From: Actinomycetota bacterium
Lineage (GTDB): Bacteria > Actinomycetota > Geothermincolia > Geothermincolales > RBG-13-55-18
Direction of reading: 5' to 3'
Length of the DNA: 64,000 nucleotides
NCBI GenBank assembly: GCA_014360645.1
Contig: JACIXD010000007.1
Coordinates: forward strand, 122,873-186,872
Part shown: positions 6,853 to 16,852 of the stretch, piece by piece
How positions within the stretch are numbered: the stretch's first letter is position 1
How the letters are laid out: every line of letters begins with the position of its first letter
The notes under the pieces: generated by a model
Told to the model about the DNA's origin: nothing
What the model saw: the letters and a program-made list of their open reading frames with translations, nothing else
The model's database searches: none
Program-made: the position numbers and the translations under genes

Positions 6853-9428
6853 GTCTTCCCTCGTGCCTCAGGATCCCCAACTTTTCCCGCAGGAAGGAAT
6901 CCACCCTCGTCCTCCTCTTCTTCCTCCTCCTGGCGGTGGTCTTCACCTGGCCCCTCGCCCTCCATCTCCACGACGGCATCCTGGGGGGACACGGAGACCC
7001 CCTCCTCAACACCTGGATCCTTTCCTGGGATGCACGGACGGCGTTCACCCACCCCACCGGGCTGTTCCAGGCGAACATCATCTATCCCTCGCGAGACGTC
7101 CTCGCCTACTCGGAACACCTCATCACCCTCGGCGTGGCCGCGGCTCCCATCTATTACCTGAGCGGTAACCCTTTGCTCGCTTACAATCTCGTCCTGCTCC
7201 TGGGCCTCGTTTTCACCGCCTTCGCGGCTTACCTGCTCGCCAGGGAGCTCACCGGCAGCAGGTGGGGGGCGGTTGCCGCGGGGGTGTTTTTCGCCTTCTG
7301 TCCCTACAAGATAAGCAAGCTCGGACATATCCACATCCTGCTGGCCCCCTTCATGCCCTTGATGCTCCTCTACCTTTACCGCTACCTGGGCAAGGGCGGA
7401 CGGAGGAACCTCGTCCTCTTCGGCCTCTTCCTGCTCCTGCAGTCCCTCTGCAGCTGGCACTACCTGGTATTCTGCTCTCTTTCCGCCGGGCTGCTCTGGC
7501 TCTGGTTCGCCCTCCTCTCCCGCAGGCGCTCCCTTCTGCCGCGCCTGGGATATGCGCTGGCCGCGATGCTGGCGGCCCTGGCGCTCACCCTGCCCTTCGC
7601 CCTTCCCTACCTCAGGGCGCACGCACGCCTCCCCGATTTCGAGAGGACCCTGCGGGAGGCCGAATACTATTCCGCCTCCCTCTCCGATTACCTGCGAGTC
7701 CCCCGGGAAAACCTCCTCTACGGACATGCGCCGGCGCCGTTCAGCAAGGGGGATGTGATGCCGGAAGGAGTGTTGTTCCCCGGCATCACCACCATCGCCC
7801 TCGCCCTCGCGGGCCTTTTCATACGCCGCCGAGAGGATGACTACCTGCCCGCCTTCGACCCCTGGAACTTCCGCTACGGCGCGCTCTACTTCCTCGTCCT
7901 CGCGCTGCTCGGATTCCTGCTCTCGTTCGGGCCCAAGATGGGAGGGATCACCAACTACCTCTATACCGTTCCCTTCCACCTGGGCCTGTTCAAGGTGGTC
8001 CGTTTCTCGGCCCGCTTCTACGTCCTCTGCTCCCTGGGGCTCTCCATGCTGGCGGCCTTCGGGGTGACAAAGGTTTCCCTGCGCGTCTCCGCCCGCACCG
8101 GAAGCCCGCGGGCCGGCCGCCTGGCCGCCGCGTTCCTGATGGCCCTGCTGCTCCTGGAATGTCTGACCTTCAACCTCAAGGTGTACCCGGTGCCGACGGG
8201 GAACGAGGTTCCCGAGGTCTACCGGTGGCTCTCCCGGCAGGGCGACGTGCGCATAATCGAGCTCCCTGCCCCCAAGCTCGGAGAGGGAGCATATCGATAC
8301 GATGCATGGATGATGGGGTATACGCCCGAGGATATCCTGACCAATATGCACAGGGAGGGCATGCTCGTCTACCTGAGCACCTATCACTGGAAGAAGACCG
8401 TGAACGGCTACAGCGGCTACCTGCCCTTCTTCTACCGCCGCATCATGACCGAGATGCAGGCCTTTCCCTCACGGCGCTCCCTCGAACTCCTTGGTGGACT
8501 GGATATAGACTACGTGCTCTGGCACTGGGACTGGGTCCCGGAGGAGGAAAGGGACGCCTGCCGCAACCGCCTCGACGCGCAGGACGGGATCTCCAGGGTT
8601 GCAGATATCGGCCAGGTGGAGGTCTTTGGCGTAGCGGGAGCGGCGCCCGCTGGCGACGCATCCCTGGAGGCGGCTATGGCCTGCCCCCGCGCTGTGCCCG
8701 GCGGCGAGTCCTTCAACATGTCCTTGATGGTCCGAAACGAAGGAAAAACGTCCTATACCTCGGCGGATGAGGAGCAATACCGTGTGCGTATCTCTTTTTC
8801 CGATCCCTCCGGCAAGGTCTTTAGCGAGCAAATACTGCGCTACCGACCGCCGTTCTATCTTGCCATGGGCGAAGAGACGCCTCTCCCTCTCTCTCCGGCC
8901 ATCCCTCCACCGCCCGGGGAATATAACATCGTCGCAACATGTATGGACGGGCCTCTTGTCGGAAACATCCTGGCAGGAGAGATAGCCGTTCGGGAGCTTG
9001 CGGAAATGGCTGGGTCCGGCTCACTTGACGCCTCCCTCGCCCTGGACGGCGACACGCAGCCCCTCAACATACCCGAACCGGACGGGCTTTTCCCGGTCGT
9101 GGTGAGGATAAGAAACACCGGCGATAACCTGTGGAGATGCAGGTGGGAAGAAAAAGACCTTCTGGGCAGATGCCCGTTCGGGCTCGTCTACCTCGAGGCC
9201 GTGTGGGCCATGGGTGATGCGCGGGCATGGGAAAAAGAGGGGGCGGTGCTGCCCTGCGACGTCGCGCCGGGACAGGAGATCGCTTTCACGGTCCTTGTGC
9301 GACCCCCCGACCAGCGGGGTGACTATACTCTTCTGATCAGCGCTTACGACAAGGACGTGGGGAGATTCGGGGAGATCGCGACCTCGGATGTCCGCGTCGC
9401 CCCGATATCCGAAGGCGGAGCCCCGTGA
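6849..9428 (+). CDS. Polytopic GT-C-like membrane protein, paralogue 2
   Basis: An 859-residue near-twin of the preceding gene. Residues about 17-592 match it almost perfectly, while the first 16 residues and the last 267 are unrelated in sequence. The C-terminal region nevertheless keeps the same layout of two beta-sandwich-like modules (FNMSLMVRNEG, VRIRNTGDNLWR, LPCDVAPGQE), as expected if it protrudes from the membrane and binds or positions an acceptor. The GGHGDPLLNTW acidic motif and NGYSGYLPFFYRR are intact. The ATG overlaps the previous stop (ATGA) and is preceded by CCGGAGGCGG, so the two genes are translationally coupled. GT-C activity remains an inference. Confidence 0.8.
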   Translation: MSLPSCLRIPNFSRRKESTLVLLFFLLLAVVFTWPLALHLHDGILGGHGDPLLNTWILSWDARTAFTHPTGLFQANIIYPSRDVLAYSEHLITLGVAAAPIYYLSGNPLLAYNLVLLLGLVFTAFAAYLLARELTGSRWGAVAAGVFFAFCPYKISKLGHIHILLAPFMPLMLLYLYRYLGKGGRRNLVLFGLFLLLQSLCSWHYLVFCSLSAGLLWLWFALLSRRRSLLPRLGYALAAMLAALALTLPFALPYLRAHARLPDFERTLREAEYYSASLSDYLRVPRENLLYGHAPAPFSKGDVMPEGVLFPGITTIALALAGLFIRRREDDYLPAFDPWNFRYGALYFLVLALLGFLLSFGPKMGGITNYLYTVPFHLGLFKVVRFSARFYVLCSLGLSMLAAFGVTKVSLRVSARTGSPRAGRLAAAFLMALLLLECLTFNLKVYPVPTGNEVPEVYRWLSRQGDVRIIELPAPKLGEGAYRYDAWMMGYTPEDILTNMHREGMLVYLSTYHWKKTVNGYSGYLPFFYRRIMTEMQAFPSRRSLELLGGLDIDYVLWHWDWVPEEERDACRNRLDAQDGISRVADIGQVEVFGVAGAAPAGDASLEAAMACPRAVPGGESFNMSLMVRNEGKTSYTSADEEQYRVRISFSDPSGKVFSEQILRYRPPFYLAMGEETPLPLSPAIPPPPGEYNIVATCMDGPLVGNILAGEIAVRELAEMAGSGSLDASLALDGDTQPLNIPEPDGLFPVVVRIRNTGDNLWRCRWEEKDLLGRCPFGLVYLEAVWAMGDARAWEKEGAVLPCDVAPGQEIAFTVLVRPPDQRGDYTLLISAYDKDVGRFGEIATSDVRVAPISEGGAP
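6897..8624 (+). repeat. 1.73-kb direct repeat, copy 2
   Basis: Second copy of the block at 4330-6057. The single-base differences noted outside the cluster are at the first codons (CCG/CCA), CAG/CTG, AAA/AAC, CCG/CCT, CCC/CAC, GGC/GGT and GCG/GCA, half of them changing the residue. The third paralogue (9678-12257) is clearly homologous but much more diverged, so the near identity here is recent duplication or gene conversion. Confidence 0.93.
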
Positions 9429-9677
9429 GCGTTCTCGCCGGGTTCCCCCTTAAGGCAGCCGGCGCATTATCGGTACTCGCGGACGACGGGCGCGAATACC
9501 GGGCGGGACCCTGGGCTCACCGTGGCGGGTACGCCGCGCAGGCGACATCTCGCAGGCTGTCCCTAATCGCGCCGGCCTGAAAGGTCGAATCATAAGAAGG
9601 GGTCGCCGGGGACCTTACGGCTTTCCGCGCACAACCCCGAACAGGCCGAGAGAGATACGAGGAGCAGCCCTTAAGAC

Positions 9678-12257
9678 ATGTCGATTGCAGCAAGAGCGGA
9701 GGAGAAGCGGTCGGACATGGCCGGGATAAGGAGGCCGGGTCCGGAATACGCTCTTGTGCTGCTCCTCTTTCTGGTACTGACCATCATCTTCACCTGGCCC
9801 CTGGTGCTGCACCTCCACAACGGGGTACTGGGCGGGCACGGGGACACTCTCCTCAATACCTGGATAATGTCATGGAACGCGCACGCCCTTTTCTCCCATC
9901 CCGGCAGCCTCTTCCAGGGAAACATCATCTACCCTTCACGCGATGTGCTCACCTATTCCGAGGTGATGATGGTGGAAAGCCTGTTCGCAGCGCCCGTCTA
10001 TCACGCCGCCCGAAATCCCGTTCTCGCCTACAACATCGTGCTCGTCCTGGGTTCGGTCCTGGGCGCATTCGGATGCTATCTCCTGATAAAGGAGTTGACC
10101 GGCAGCAGGTGGGGCGGTATCGCCGGCGGCGTCTTCTTTGCGCTCTGCCCTTACAAGATGAGCAAGATAGGGCATCTGCAGATCTTTTTCTCCCCTTTCC
10201 TTCCCTTCATGATCCTTCACCTCTACAGGTATCTGGAGCATCACCGTACGAGGAACTTGCTCCTCTTCGGGACCTTCTTCCTGCTGCAAGCCCTATCCAG
10301 CTGGCACTACCTGGTCTTCTGTTCGCTTTCCGCCGGCTTGCTGTGTTTCTGGTATGCGCTTTTCGCCAGGGACTCCAGGCAATGGTCGCGGCTTGGGTTG
10401 GCGGTCCTGGTCATGTTCGTGGCGGTTGCGGCCATGGTTCCTCTGGCCATTCCCTATTTCAGGTCAAATGCGCGCCTGCCGCATTTCGAGCGTACCCTCG
10501 ATGATTCGGAATACTGGTCCGCTCGCCCCGGTGATTTCCTGAACGTGCTCCCCGAAAACCTGATATACGGATCCGCGCCCGCCTTTTTCACCGAGGGCAA
10601 TATCCTGGCGGAAAACGTGCTCTATCCCGGGCTGCTGGTGGTTATCCTGGCCCTCGCGGGCATCCTGATCAGAAAGAGGCGGGGCGATGACGCGCGAGTG
10701 TTCCAGAGGGACGCGTCGACAATGAAGGGCTATTTCGCCCTGCTCATCTTCGTGAGCGTGATCTTGATGCTGGGCCCACGCGTGGGAGGAGTGAAAAACC
10801 CTTTCTACATATTCCTGTACCATCTCGGGCTGCTGAAGTTCATCAGGATGCCTTCCCGTTTTTTCATCAACGCGGTTCTGGGCCTGTCGGTGCTCTGCGG
10901 TTACGGGATCGCCAAGATATCCCTCTGGGCAAGGTCCTGGCGCAACAACCTGACCGTGGCTAAAGTCGTCGCGGGCTGCCTTGTGCTTTTCCTGATCCTC
11001 GAGATCGCCACCTTCAACCTGACCGTTTACGCCGTACCCGTCTGGGGAGAGGTTCCCGATGTCTACGCCTGGCTGGAAGAGCAGGGCGATGTTCGCATCA
11101 TCGAGCTCCCCACGCTGCCGCTGGACAATTCCTGCTATGATTTCAGGGTGCTTCCGCTCAATCCCGTCGACCTCCCGAGTTACCTGTTCCGCGAGGGGAT
11201 GCTGATGTATCTCAGCACCTACCACTGGAAAAAGACCGTCAACGGGTACAGCGGGTATCTCCCGTTCTTTTACAAGCGCATCATGAGCGAGATGCAGGGG
11301 TTTCCCTCTCGTCGCACCGTCGACCTGCTGAGCGCGCTGGATATCGACTATGTGATATGGCACTGGAACTGGGTGGACGAAGAGCGCGAAGGCGAGATGC
11401 GCGCACGGCTGGAGAGCTGGCAAGGCCTTGAGCGCCGTGAAGACTTCGACCGCATCACCGTGTACGGGGTCGCGAAATCCGGGAAAACCGGCGCGGAAGG
11501 GCTGCAGGTCTCCCTACTCGCGCCGCGGGTGATGGTGGAAAAAACGACTTTCAACGCGAGTCTTCTGGTAAGAAACGCGTCCGAATCGGTGTTTGTTTCG
11601 ACGAAGGAAGAGCGGCAGGAATGTACCGTCTCTTTCGTGGACGAGCGGGGCATGACCGCCCTCGCATACCGCTCGCGGTATCCCGCCCCTTTTTTCTTGG
11701 AACCCGGAGAATCGACCGTCCTTCCAATAGAGGCGGGACCCGTACCGGACGAAGGAGTATACGAGCTTGTCCTGCAGACCGGGGACGGCGTACTCCCCTC
11801 GGGGGAATACCGTGCCGAGGTGCAAACGCTTCCGCTTGCGGAAGCGGGCGGTTCGGGAAGCATGGCGGGTAACGTCGACCTGGAGGGGCCGGGAAGGATC
11901 AGGATACCCGTGCCCGACGGACTGCACCCGGTGAATATCTTGGTGCGGAACCAGGGCGATATCCTGTGGCGCGCTCTCCGGGACGAGGACGACCTCTTGG
12001 ATCGCCTGCCGTTAGGACTGGTGTCCCTCATGGTCGCATGGGGCATGGACGGAGCCGCGGCCCGGAAAGAGGAGGAGCACATGTTGCCCGGTGACCTCGC
12101 CCCGGGAGAGGAGACCCCGGTGCCGATTCTCGTCAGGCCTCCGGATAAGCCCGGAACATATGAGCTCTTTGTCGGACTATACGATGCGGATATCGGGTGG
12201 TTCGGAACGCCCCTTACCGTAGAGGTGGAAATAGAGGGATCGAAGGAACTCCGATGA
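9678..12257 (+). CDS. Polytopic GT-C-like membrane protein, paralogue 3
   Basis: An 859-residue homologue of the two preceding proteins with the same plan: GGHGDTLLNTWIMSWNA near residue 54, ELTGSRWGGIAGGVFFALCP, SSWHYLVFCSLSAGLL, NGYSGYLPFFYKRIM, and a C-terminal pair of beta-sandwich-like modules (FNASLLVRNAS, ILVRNQGDILWR, LPGDLAPGEE). It is diverged over its whole length at DNA level, which marks it as the older member. The start ATG follows GAGGAGCAGCCC. A 249-bp gap precedes it, so it may have its own promoter. It may be a membrane glycosyltransferase or a related glycan-handling protein; the substrate is unknown. Confidence 0.8.
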   Translation: MSIAARAEEKRSDMAGIRRPGPEYALVLLLFLVLTIIFTWPLVLHLHNGVLGGHGDTLLNTWIMSWNAHALFSHPGSLFQGNIIYPSRDVLTYSEVMMVESLFAAPVYHAARNPVLAYNIVLVLGSVLGAFGCYLLIKELTGSRWGGIAGGVFFALCPYKMSKIGHLQIFFSPFLPFMILHLYRYLEHHRTRNLLLFGTFFLLQALSSWHYLVFCSLSAGLLCFWYALFARDSRQWSRLGLAVLVMFVAVAAMVPLAIPYFRSNARLPHFERTLDDSEYWSARPGDFLNVLPENLIYGSAPAFFTEGNILAENVLYPGLLVVILALAGILIRKRRGDDARVFQRDASTMKGYFALLIFVSVILMLGPRVGGVKNPFYIFLYHLGLLKFIRMPSRFFINAVLGLSVLCGYGIAKISLWARSWRNNLTVAKVVAGCLVLFLILEIATFNLTVYAVPVWGEVPDVYAWLEEQGDVRIIELPTLPLDNSCYDFRVLPLNPVDLPSYLFREGMLMYLSTYHWKKTVNGYSGYLPFFYKRIMSEMQGFPSRRTVDLLSALDIDYVIWHWNWVDEEREGEMRARLESWQGLERREDFDRITVYGVAKSGKTGAEGLQVSLLAPRVMVEKTTFNASLLVRNASESVFVSTKEERQECTVSFVDERGMTALAYRSRYPAPFFLEPGESTVLPIEAGPVPDEGVYELVLQTGDGVLPSGEYRAEVQTLPLAEAGGSGSMAGNVDLEGPGRIRIPVPDGLHPVNILVRNQGDILWRALRDEDDLLDRLPLGLVSLMVAWGMDGAAARKEEEHMLPGDLAPGEETPVPILVRPPDKPGTYELFVGLYDADIGWFGTPLTVEVEIEGSKELR

Positions 12258-12262
12258 AGAAA

Positions 12263-12276
12263 TATACGACCGTATA
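12263..12276. promoter_or_regulatory. 14-bp palindrome TATACG-AC-CGTATA
   Basis: A perfect inverted repeat with six-base arms and a two-base spacer, six bases after the stop of paralogue 3 and ahead of the DUF2723 gene. It has the same arm and spacer lengths as TATAGT-TT-ACTATA at 2002-2015, so both could be sites for one type of dimeric regulator. Confidence 0.4.
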
Positions 12277-12312
12277 GAGATGAAAAAAGCGGTCGGGCAA
12301 CGAGGAACGTGG

Positions 12313-14427
12313 ATGTCATCACCGTCGGTCAACGGATTGAGAGAGCGGCTCGGGAAGGCCAGGTCAAGCCTCGCGCACAGACTTGACGGATACTACGCCT
12401 CCACCCCTCCGTATGCCTTGAACGCATGGGACAGGCTTGCCGGCCTGGCGGTATTCCTGTTTTTTTTCGTGCTATATCTTTACACCTGCGGCCACGGCCC
12501 GAATATCGCCGGAGACTCACCGGAGCTCATCGCGGGCACCTACAGCCTCGGGATACTGCACCCTCCAGGGTATCCGCTCTTCACCCTCCTGGGCTACCTG
12601 TTTACGCGCCTGCCCTTTGGGAGCATCGCTTTCAGGGTGAATCTCTCCTCCGTTCTCTTTCACTCCCTTACCCTCCTTGTCGTATACCTGTCGGCCCTGA
12701 AGATGACCCGCAGCCGGGCCGCTTCCTCCATCGCCACCGCCGTGCTCGGTTTCTCGAGTGTCTTCTGGTTCTATGCCCAGATCGCGGAGGTCTTTCCGCT
12801 CAACAGTCTTTTCGTCGCGCTGCTTATATATGTCGCCATTAGGGCCCGCGAGGAATGGCTCCGCGGCAACAGCCGCGGCTGCACGAGAAGGATGGTGCTC
12901 CTGGCGGGCCTGGCCGGCCTCAGCCTGACCCACCACCATACCATCATCTTCGTGTTCCCCGCCCTTCTCCTTTTCCTGCCCCGTCAACTTCTCGCCTTAT
13001 GGCGAAGGCCTTCTCTCCTGGCGGCCTGCATGCTGGCATTCCTCGCCGGGCTCCTGCCGTATCTCTACCTCCCGCTCCGCGCCTCCCAGGAGCCGTTCAT
13101 GAACTTCCTCAATCCCTCGACCTTCCAGAACTTCAAGGACAGCATCACGAGGGCATATTACGGATCGTCACGATTATGGATCGGTCCCGGGGCCGACCAC
13201 CGCATAGACCTGGTCTTCTACTTCATCAACGGACTGTATTGGCAGGTACATCTCCTGGGATTGACTTTCGGCGTGTTCGGGATGTTCCATGCAGCAAAAA
13301 GGCGTATCGGAGATTTCCTGCCTCTCTTCACCGCCTTTTTTCTGAGCGCGGTCGTTTTCGCTCTCCTTGCCAACGTCAAGGTGCAAAACGCATTTGAGCG
13401 TTCGACCATCGAGAGGTTCTTCATCATGCCGACGATCATCCTCTGTTATTTCATCGCCATGGGCTTGAGTGCCGCATCAAAAAAGCTCCGAGAGCTGCTC
13501 GACAACCTGGCCTCAGTAAGAGACGACATCAAGAAAGGTCTGGTCCTGGCGCTGGGCATGCTGGTGGTGGCTCTTTTCTGCCTGCCCGCGTCGAAGACCG
13601 CCTCCGCGGTCAACCTTAAATATGATCCGGTGGGGGAAGCCTTTATCAAGAACCTCACCGCATCCCTCGAAGACGGCAGCGTCCTGTTCGTTACCGGAGA
13701 TGTGCCCGTCTTCCTGATGGAATACTACGAGGTGGTGCAAGGGGACGAAAAAGACCTGACCATACTCATCTATCCCTTCCTCGACCAGTCATGGTATTTC
13801 TCGCACGTGAGGAAATATGCTTCCCGGATATATTTCCCCACCGTGGAAGAGATCCGGGCGGACATCACCGACGACCCCACAAAAGACACGAGAAGCCTGG
13901 TGGCGGAGCGCATAATAAACGGCAATCCCCAGGTTCCCGCTTTCTACATCCTGCATACCCCGGTACTCGACGAATCCCTGGAATTCCAGCCCAGGGGCAT
14001 CTCCTTCAAACTCGTGCCGAGAGATGCCCCGTTCGACCCGGAGGAGTATTACGAAGGGCAGTTAGCATATTATGGGAGATTTATCGTGGATGGTCTGTCC
14101 GATTCCTTCTATACCGGTAACCGGAGGGAGCTCGACCTCCTCGCCCAGATCGCTGCCTACCCTTACGAATTGGGTAAATATCTCGCAGGCAAAGGCGAAA
14201 AGGAAAGGGCTTTGTTCTTCTTCTCCTACACTTACCAGTTGTATCCAGCGCCGGAGGTGCTCAAGAGGATGGCGGATACCTATGCGGAGATCTCCATCCC
14301 GGAAGAGGCCTACCGGTATCTTGACCTTTACGTAAATTCCGGAACCTACTCGACCATTAATGTCTGGGATGCGCTTATGGACATGGAAGATATGCTGGCC
14401 GAGGGCAGGTTTGGTGATGCGCGGTAA
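12313..14427 (+). CDS. DUF2723 family membrane protein
   Basis: About 704 residues. The N-terminal half has roughly ten membrane helices and the family signature GDSPELIAGTYSLGILHPPG, followed by YPLFTLLGYLFTRLPFG, typical of DUF2723, a GT-C-like family whose members include suspected protein or lipid glycosyltransferases. A soluble C-terminal half of about 280 residues follows (from VNLKYDPVGEAF). It ends in a helix-pair region resembling tetratricopeptide repeats (GEKERALFFFSYTYQL). I prefer ATG 12313 (SD GAGGAACG) over ATG 12280, which has no good ribosome binding site. The gene overlaps the YfhO-like gene by 11 bases, so the two are probably coupled. Confidence 0.85.
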   Translation: MSSPSVNGLRERLGKARSSLAHRLDGYYASTPPYALNAWDRLAGLAVFLFFFVLYLYTCGHGPNIAGDSPELIAGTYSLGILHPPGYPLFTLLGYLFTRLPFGSIAFRVNLSSVLFHSLTLLVVYLSALKMTRSRAASSIATAVLGFSSVFWFYAQIAEVFPLNSLFVALLIYVAIRAREEWLRGNSRGCTRRMVLLAGLAGLSLTHHHTIIFVFPALLLFLPRQLLALWRRPSLLAACMLAFLAGLLPYLYLPLRASQEPFMNFLNPSTFQNFKDSITRAYYGSSRLWIGPGADHRIDLVFYFINGLYWQVHLLGLTFGVFGMFHAAKRRIGDFLPLFTAFFLSAVVFALLANVKVQNAFERSTIERFFIMPTIILCYFIAMGLSAASKKLRELLDNLASVRDDIKKGLVLALGMLVVALFCLPASKTASAVNLKYDPVGEAFIKNLTASLEDGSVLFVTGDVPVFLMEYYEVVQGDEKDLTILIYPFLDQSWYFSHVRKYASRIYFPTVEEIRADITDDPTKDTRSLVAERIINGNPQVPAFYILHTPVLDESLEFQPRGISFKLVPRDAPFDPEEYYEGQLAYYGRFIVDGLSDSFYTGNRRELDLLAQIAAYPYELGKYLAGKGEKERALFFFSYTYQLYPAPEVLKRMADTYAEISIPEEAYRYLDLYVNSGTYSTINVWDALMDMEDMLAEGRFGDAR

Positions 14428-16669
14428 TGCCATGACCCGTCTTGTCCTGGCGGCACTGTTCCTGGCAGTGCTGCTCCTCTTCACCTACCCTCTATGGAGC
14501 ACCGGACAGGTACTGTACATGGGCGACATCAGCAACAGCGATATAACCGAGTTGAATCTCCCCGCGCGCTATTTGCTGCACGAAGGACTCCACGGGGCTA
14601 CCTTTCCCCTCTGGACACAGCGGATCGGGTGCGGCTTCCCGCTCCTGGCCGAAGGTCAGGCCGGCCTGCTCTACCCCTTAAACCTCGCACTTTTTTACGC
14701 CTTCAAGCCGGGTTTCGCCTTGAATCTCTCGCTCATCATCAGCCTGTTCCTCGCCCTCGTCTTTTCCTACCTCCTTTTTCGCCAGTACAACCTCGGCAGG
14801 GTGGCCTCTTTTTATGCGGCCGTATCCTTTTCCTTTTCCGCATACGTGATGGCAAAACTAAAATTCACGTACATGATCAACTCCTACGCCTGGCTTCCCC
14901 TGGCCATCTACGGTATTGAAAGGGCTTTCGCAAGGCGTAACCTGAAGTATTTCCTGTTGACGGCATTTGCGTTCGCGATGCAGATACTCTCGGGAGGAGC
15001 GCAGGTGTTCGCCATTTCCTTCTCCGCCGTCCTCGTGATCCTGCTGTGGAGGTCCGCGAGCCTGAAATCCCGGTATCCCGAGATGGATGCCGGCAAAATG
15101 GTGCGGTTAACGGTCATGTTCGTTCTGGCCCTTATCGTCTGCCTGGTCATGGGGTTCGGTTTCGCCGCCCCCCAGCTGATACCGCAGATCGCGGGATATC
15201 CGCATTTCAACCGCTCCGGGGGAACCGATTTCGCCTGGTCGCTGGGGAAACCCATGCGCCCCCGTAACCTCGTACAGATGTTCTCTCCCTACCAGTATGG
15301 AAACCCCGCCTCGGGCACCTATGACCTCGAGTACGATTATTTCTGGGAAAACATAGCATATACGGGGCTGTTGACCATGGTCCTTGCCCTCGCGGCCGTG
15401 CTCTTCCTGGCCAGGAAAAGCAGCGAGGTGAGGATGTGGCTCGCGATAGGCGTGTTCTCCCTCCTGATCGCGCTGGGCAACAACACTCCCCTGGCGGAGA
15501 TACTATGGAGATACGTCCCGGGTTTCAGGATGTTCCGGTTCTGGCAAAGGTTCCTGCTCCTCACGACCATGTCCCTTGCTTTTCTCTCCGGCGCCGCCGT
15601 CGACCACGCGTTAAACCGTCTCGGGGACAGCGGGCGCTGGAGAGGCGGTATTTCTGCACTCATCATCCTCACCCTCGTCCTCGACCTGGGATTATTCGCT
15701 CACAGACAGGTATCCACCATCGAATCCGACAGGATCCTCGAGGACAATGAACTCGCCACATGGCTCAAGGAAAACCTCGGCGATGAACCGGGTTACCGCA
15801 TCTCCGTGCTGGGGGAGAGGGATGTATGGGAACAGGCCATACGTGAATCAGGAGGCTGGCTCGGAGACAAAGAGGCTTATTATCAGTTCATGGAGTTGTT
15901 GCCTCCGAACCAGAACATCTACTTCGGCATCGACGGGGTGACGCAATACGGCGATTACGGTCTCTATTATCCTAAGGTGCTGGATTCCCTGACCCATTTC
16001 ATGTACCTGAAAGAAGCGGGCTGGAAGGTAAGATACACTCGAAGTGCCGTGAACGTACTAGCCCTGGAGAGCGTGAAATACCTCCTAACTCCCTTCGAGC
16101 TCGGGGTAGAGGGGATCACAAGGGTCAGGACGCTCCAGACCGACATGAAAGGGGTCTCTATAAACGTCTACGAAATTGAAAACCCGATGCCGCGAGCATA
16201 TATCGCCTCCGATTTCGAGATCGTGGAAAAGAGCCCCTTGCCCATGCAGCAATTGATAGAGACCATGTGGGATGGAAGCCGCGTCAGGGAAAGGGTCATC
16301 CTGGAAGAGGAACCGGCAATGCACCATGCCGGGAAAGAGATGGGGGGAGAAGCGCGTTTCGTTTCCTACAGCGACCGCCGCATCGAGCTCGGCGTCGAAT
16401 CGGAAACAGGGGGCATACTGGTGCTGAACACCGCATATTACCCTGAATGGGAAGTTTATGTCGATGGAGAGAGGCGGCCGCTCCTGAGAACAAACTACGC
16501 TTTCATGGGGGTCGAGCTCGAAGCGGGAGGGCACGTGGTGGAGTTCATATACCGTCCGCGGTCTCTGACCTATGGCGTATTCATCCTCGTTGCAGCCCTC
16601 GCCCTGGCCGCCCTGCTGCTGCTATATGACCGCAAGACCCGTTTCCTGCATATCGAGATACCCTCGTAA
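14417..16669 (+). CDS. YfhO-like polytopic membrane protein
   Basis: A 750-residue membrane protein fitting the YfhO family (PF09586), GT-C-type proteins implicated in glycosylating lipoteichoic acid or other envelope polymers in Gram-positive bacteria. Visible marks are the first-loop segment MGDISNSDITELNLPARYLL, then FPLWTQRIGCGFPLLAEGQA followed by GLLYPLNL, about 13 hydrophobic helices, and a C-terminal extracytoplasmic domain with the closing strand pattern VLNTAYYPEWEVYVDGE and a final helix before a short basic tail. The ATG at 14417 overlaps the end of the DUF2723 gene; ATG 14432 is an alternative. It is the last gene of the one-directional 4.3-16.7 kb block. Confidence 0.85.
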   Translation: MRGNAMTRLVLAALFLAVLLLFTYPLWSTGQVLYMGDISNSDITELNLPARYLLHEGLHGATFPLWTQRIGCGFPLLAEGQAGLLYPLNLALFYAFKPGFALNLSLIISLFLALVFSYLLFRQYNLGRVASFYAAVSFSFSAYVMAKLKFTYMINSYAWLPLAIYGIERAFARRNLKYFLLTAFAFAMQILSGGAQVFAISFSAVLVILLWRSASLKSRYPEMDAGKMVRLTVMFVLALIVCLVMGFGFAAPQLIPQIAGYPHFNRSGGTDFAWSLGKPMRPRNLVQMFSPYQYGNPASGTYDLEYDYFWENIAYTGLLTMVLALAAVLFLARKSSEVRMWLAIGVFSLLIALGNNTPLAEILWRYVPGFRMFRFWQRFLLLTTMSLAFLSGAAVDHALNRLGDSGRWRGGISALIILTLVLDLGLFAHRQVSTIESDRILEDNELATWLKENLGDEPGYRISVLGERDVWEQAIRESGGWLGDKEAYYQFMELLPPNQNIYFGIDGVTQYGDYGLYYPKVLDSLTHFMYLKEAGWKVRYTRSAVNVLALESVKYLLTPFELGVEGITRVRTLQTDMKGVSINVYEIENPMPRAYIASDFEIVEKSPLPMQQLIETMWDGSRVRERVILEEEPAMHHAGKEMGGEARFVSYSDRRIELGVESETGGILVLNTAYYPEWEVYVDGERRPLLRTNYAFMGVELEAGGHVVEFIYRPRSLTYGVFILVAALALAALLLLYDRKTRFLHIEIPS

Positions 16670-16852
16670 GGTACCAGGGAGGCGTAAACGCGGACGCCAT
16701 CCCGGAATAGGGGATTGGCCCGGCATGGCTTGAGGAGAAAGACGACGGTGAAGATGATATGGCCAGGATGGTCTGGGCATACAGGACCACCGTCACCCTG
16801 CGACCGGTGATCAGTCACGGCGGGATAAGTTCGAGTCCGATGCAAAAATCAA

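Noticed and set aside
4264..8387. Long antisense ORFs (518 and 527 codons) over the GT-C-like genes
   Set aside because: They are Glu/Gly/Gln-rich, lack ribosome binding sites, and exist in both paralogues only because the sense DNA is duplicated; they mirror GC-rich third positions of membrane-protein codons.
12280..12312. Earlier ATG for the DUF2723 gene
   Set aside because: There is no ribosome binding site before it, whereas ATG 12313 has GAGGAACG at a good distance.
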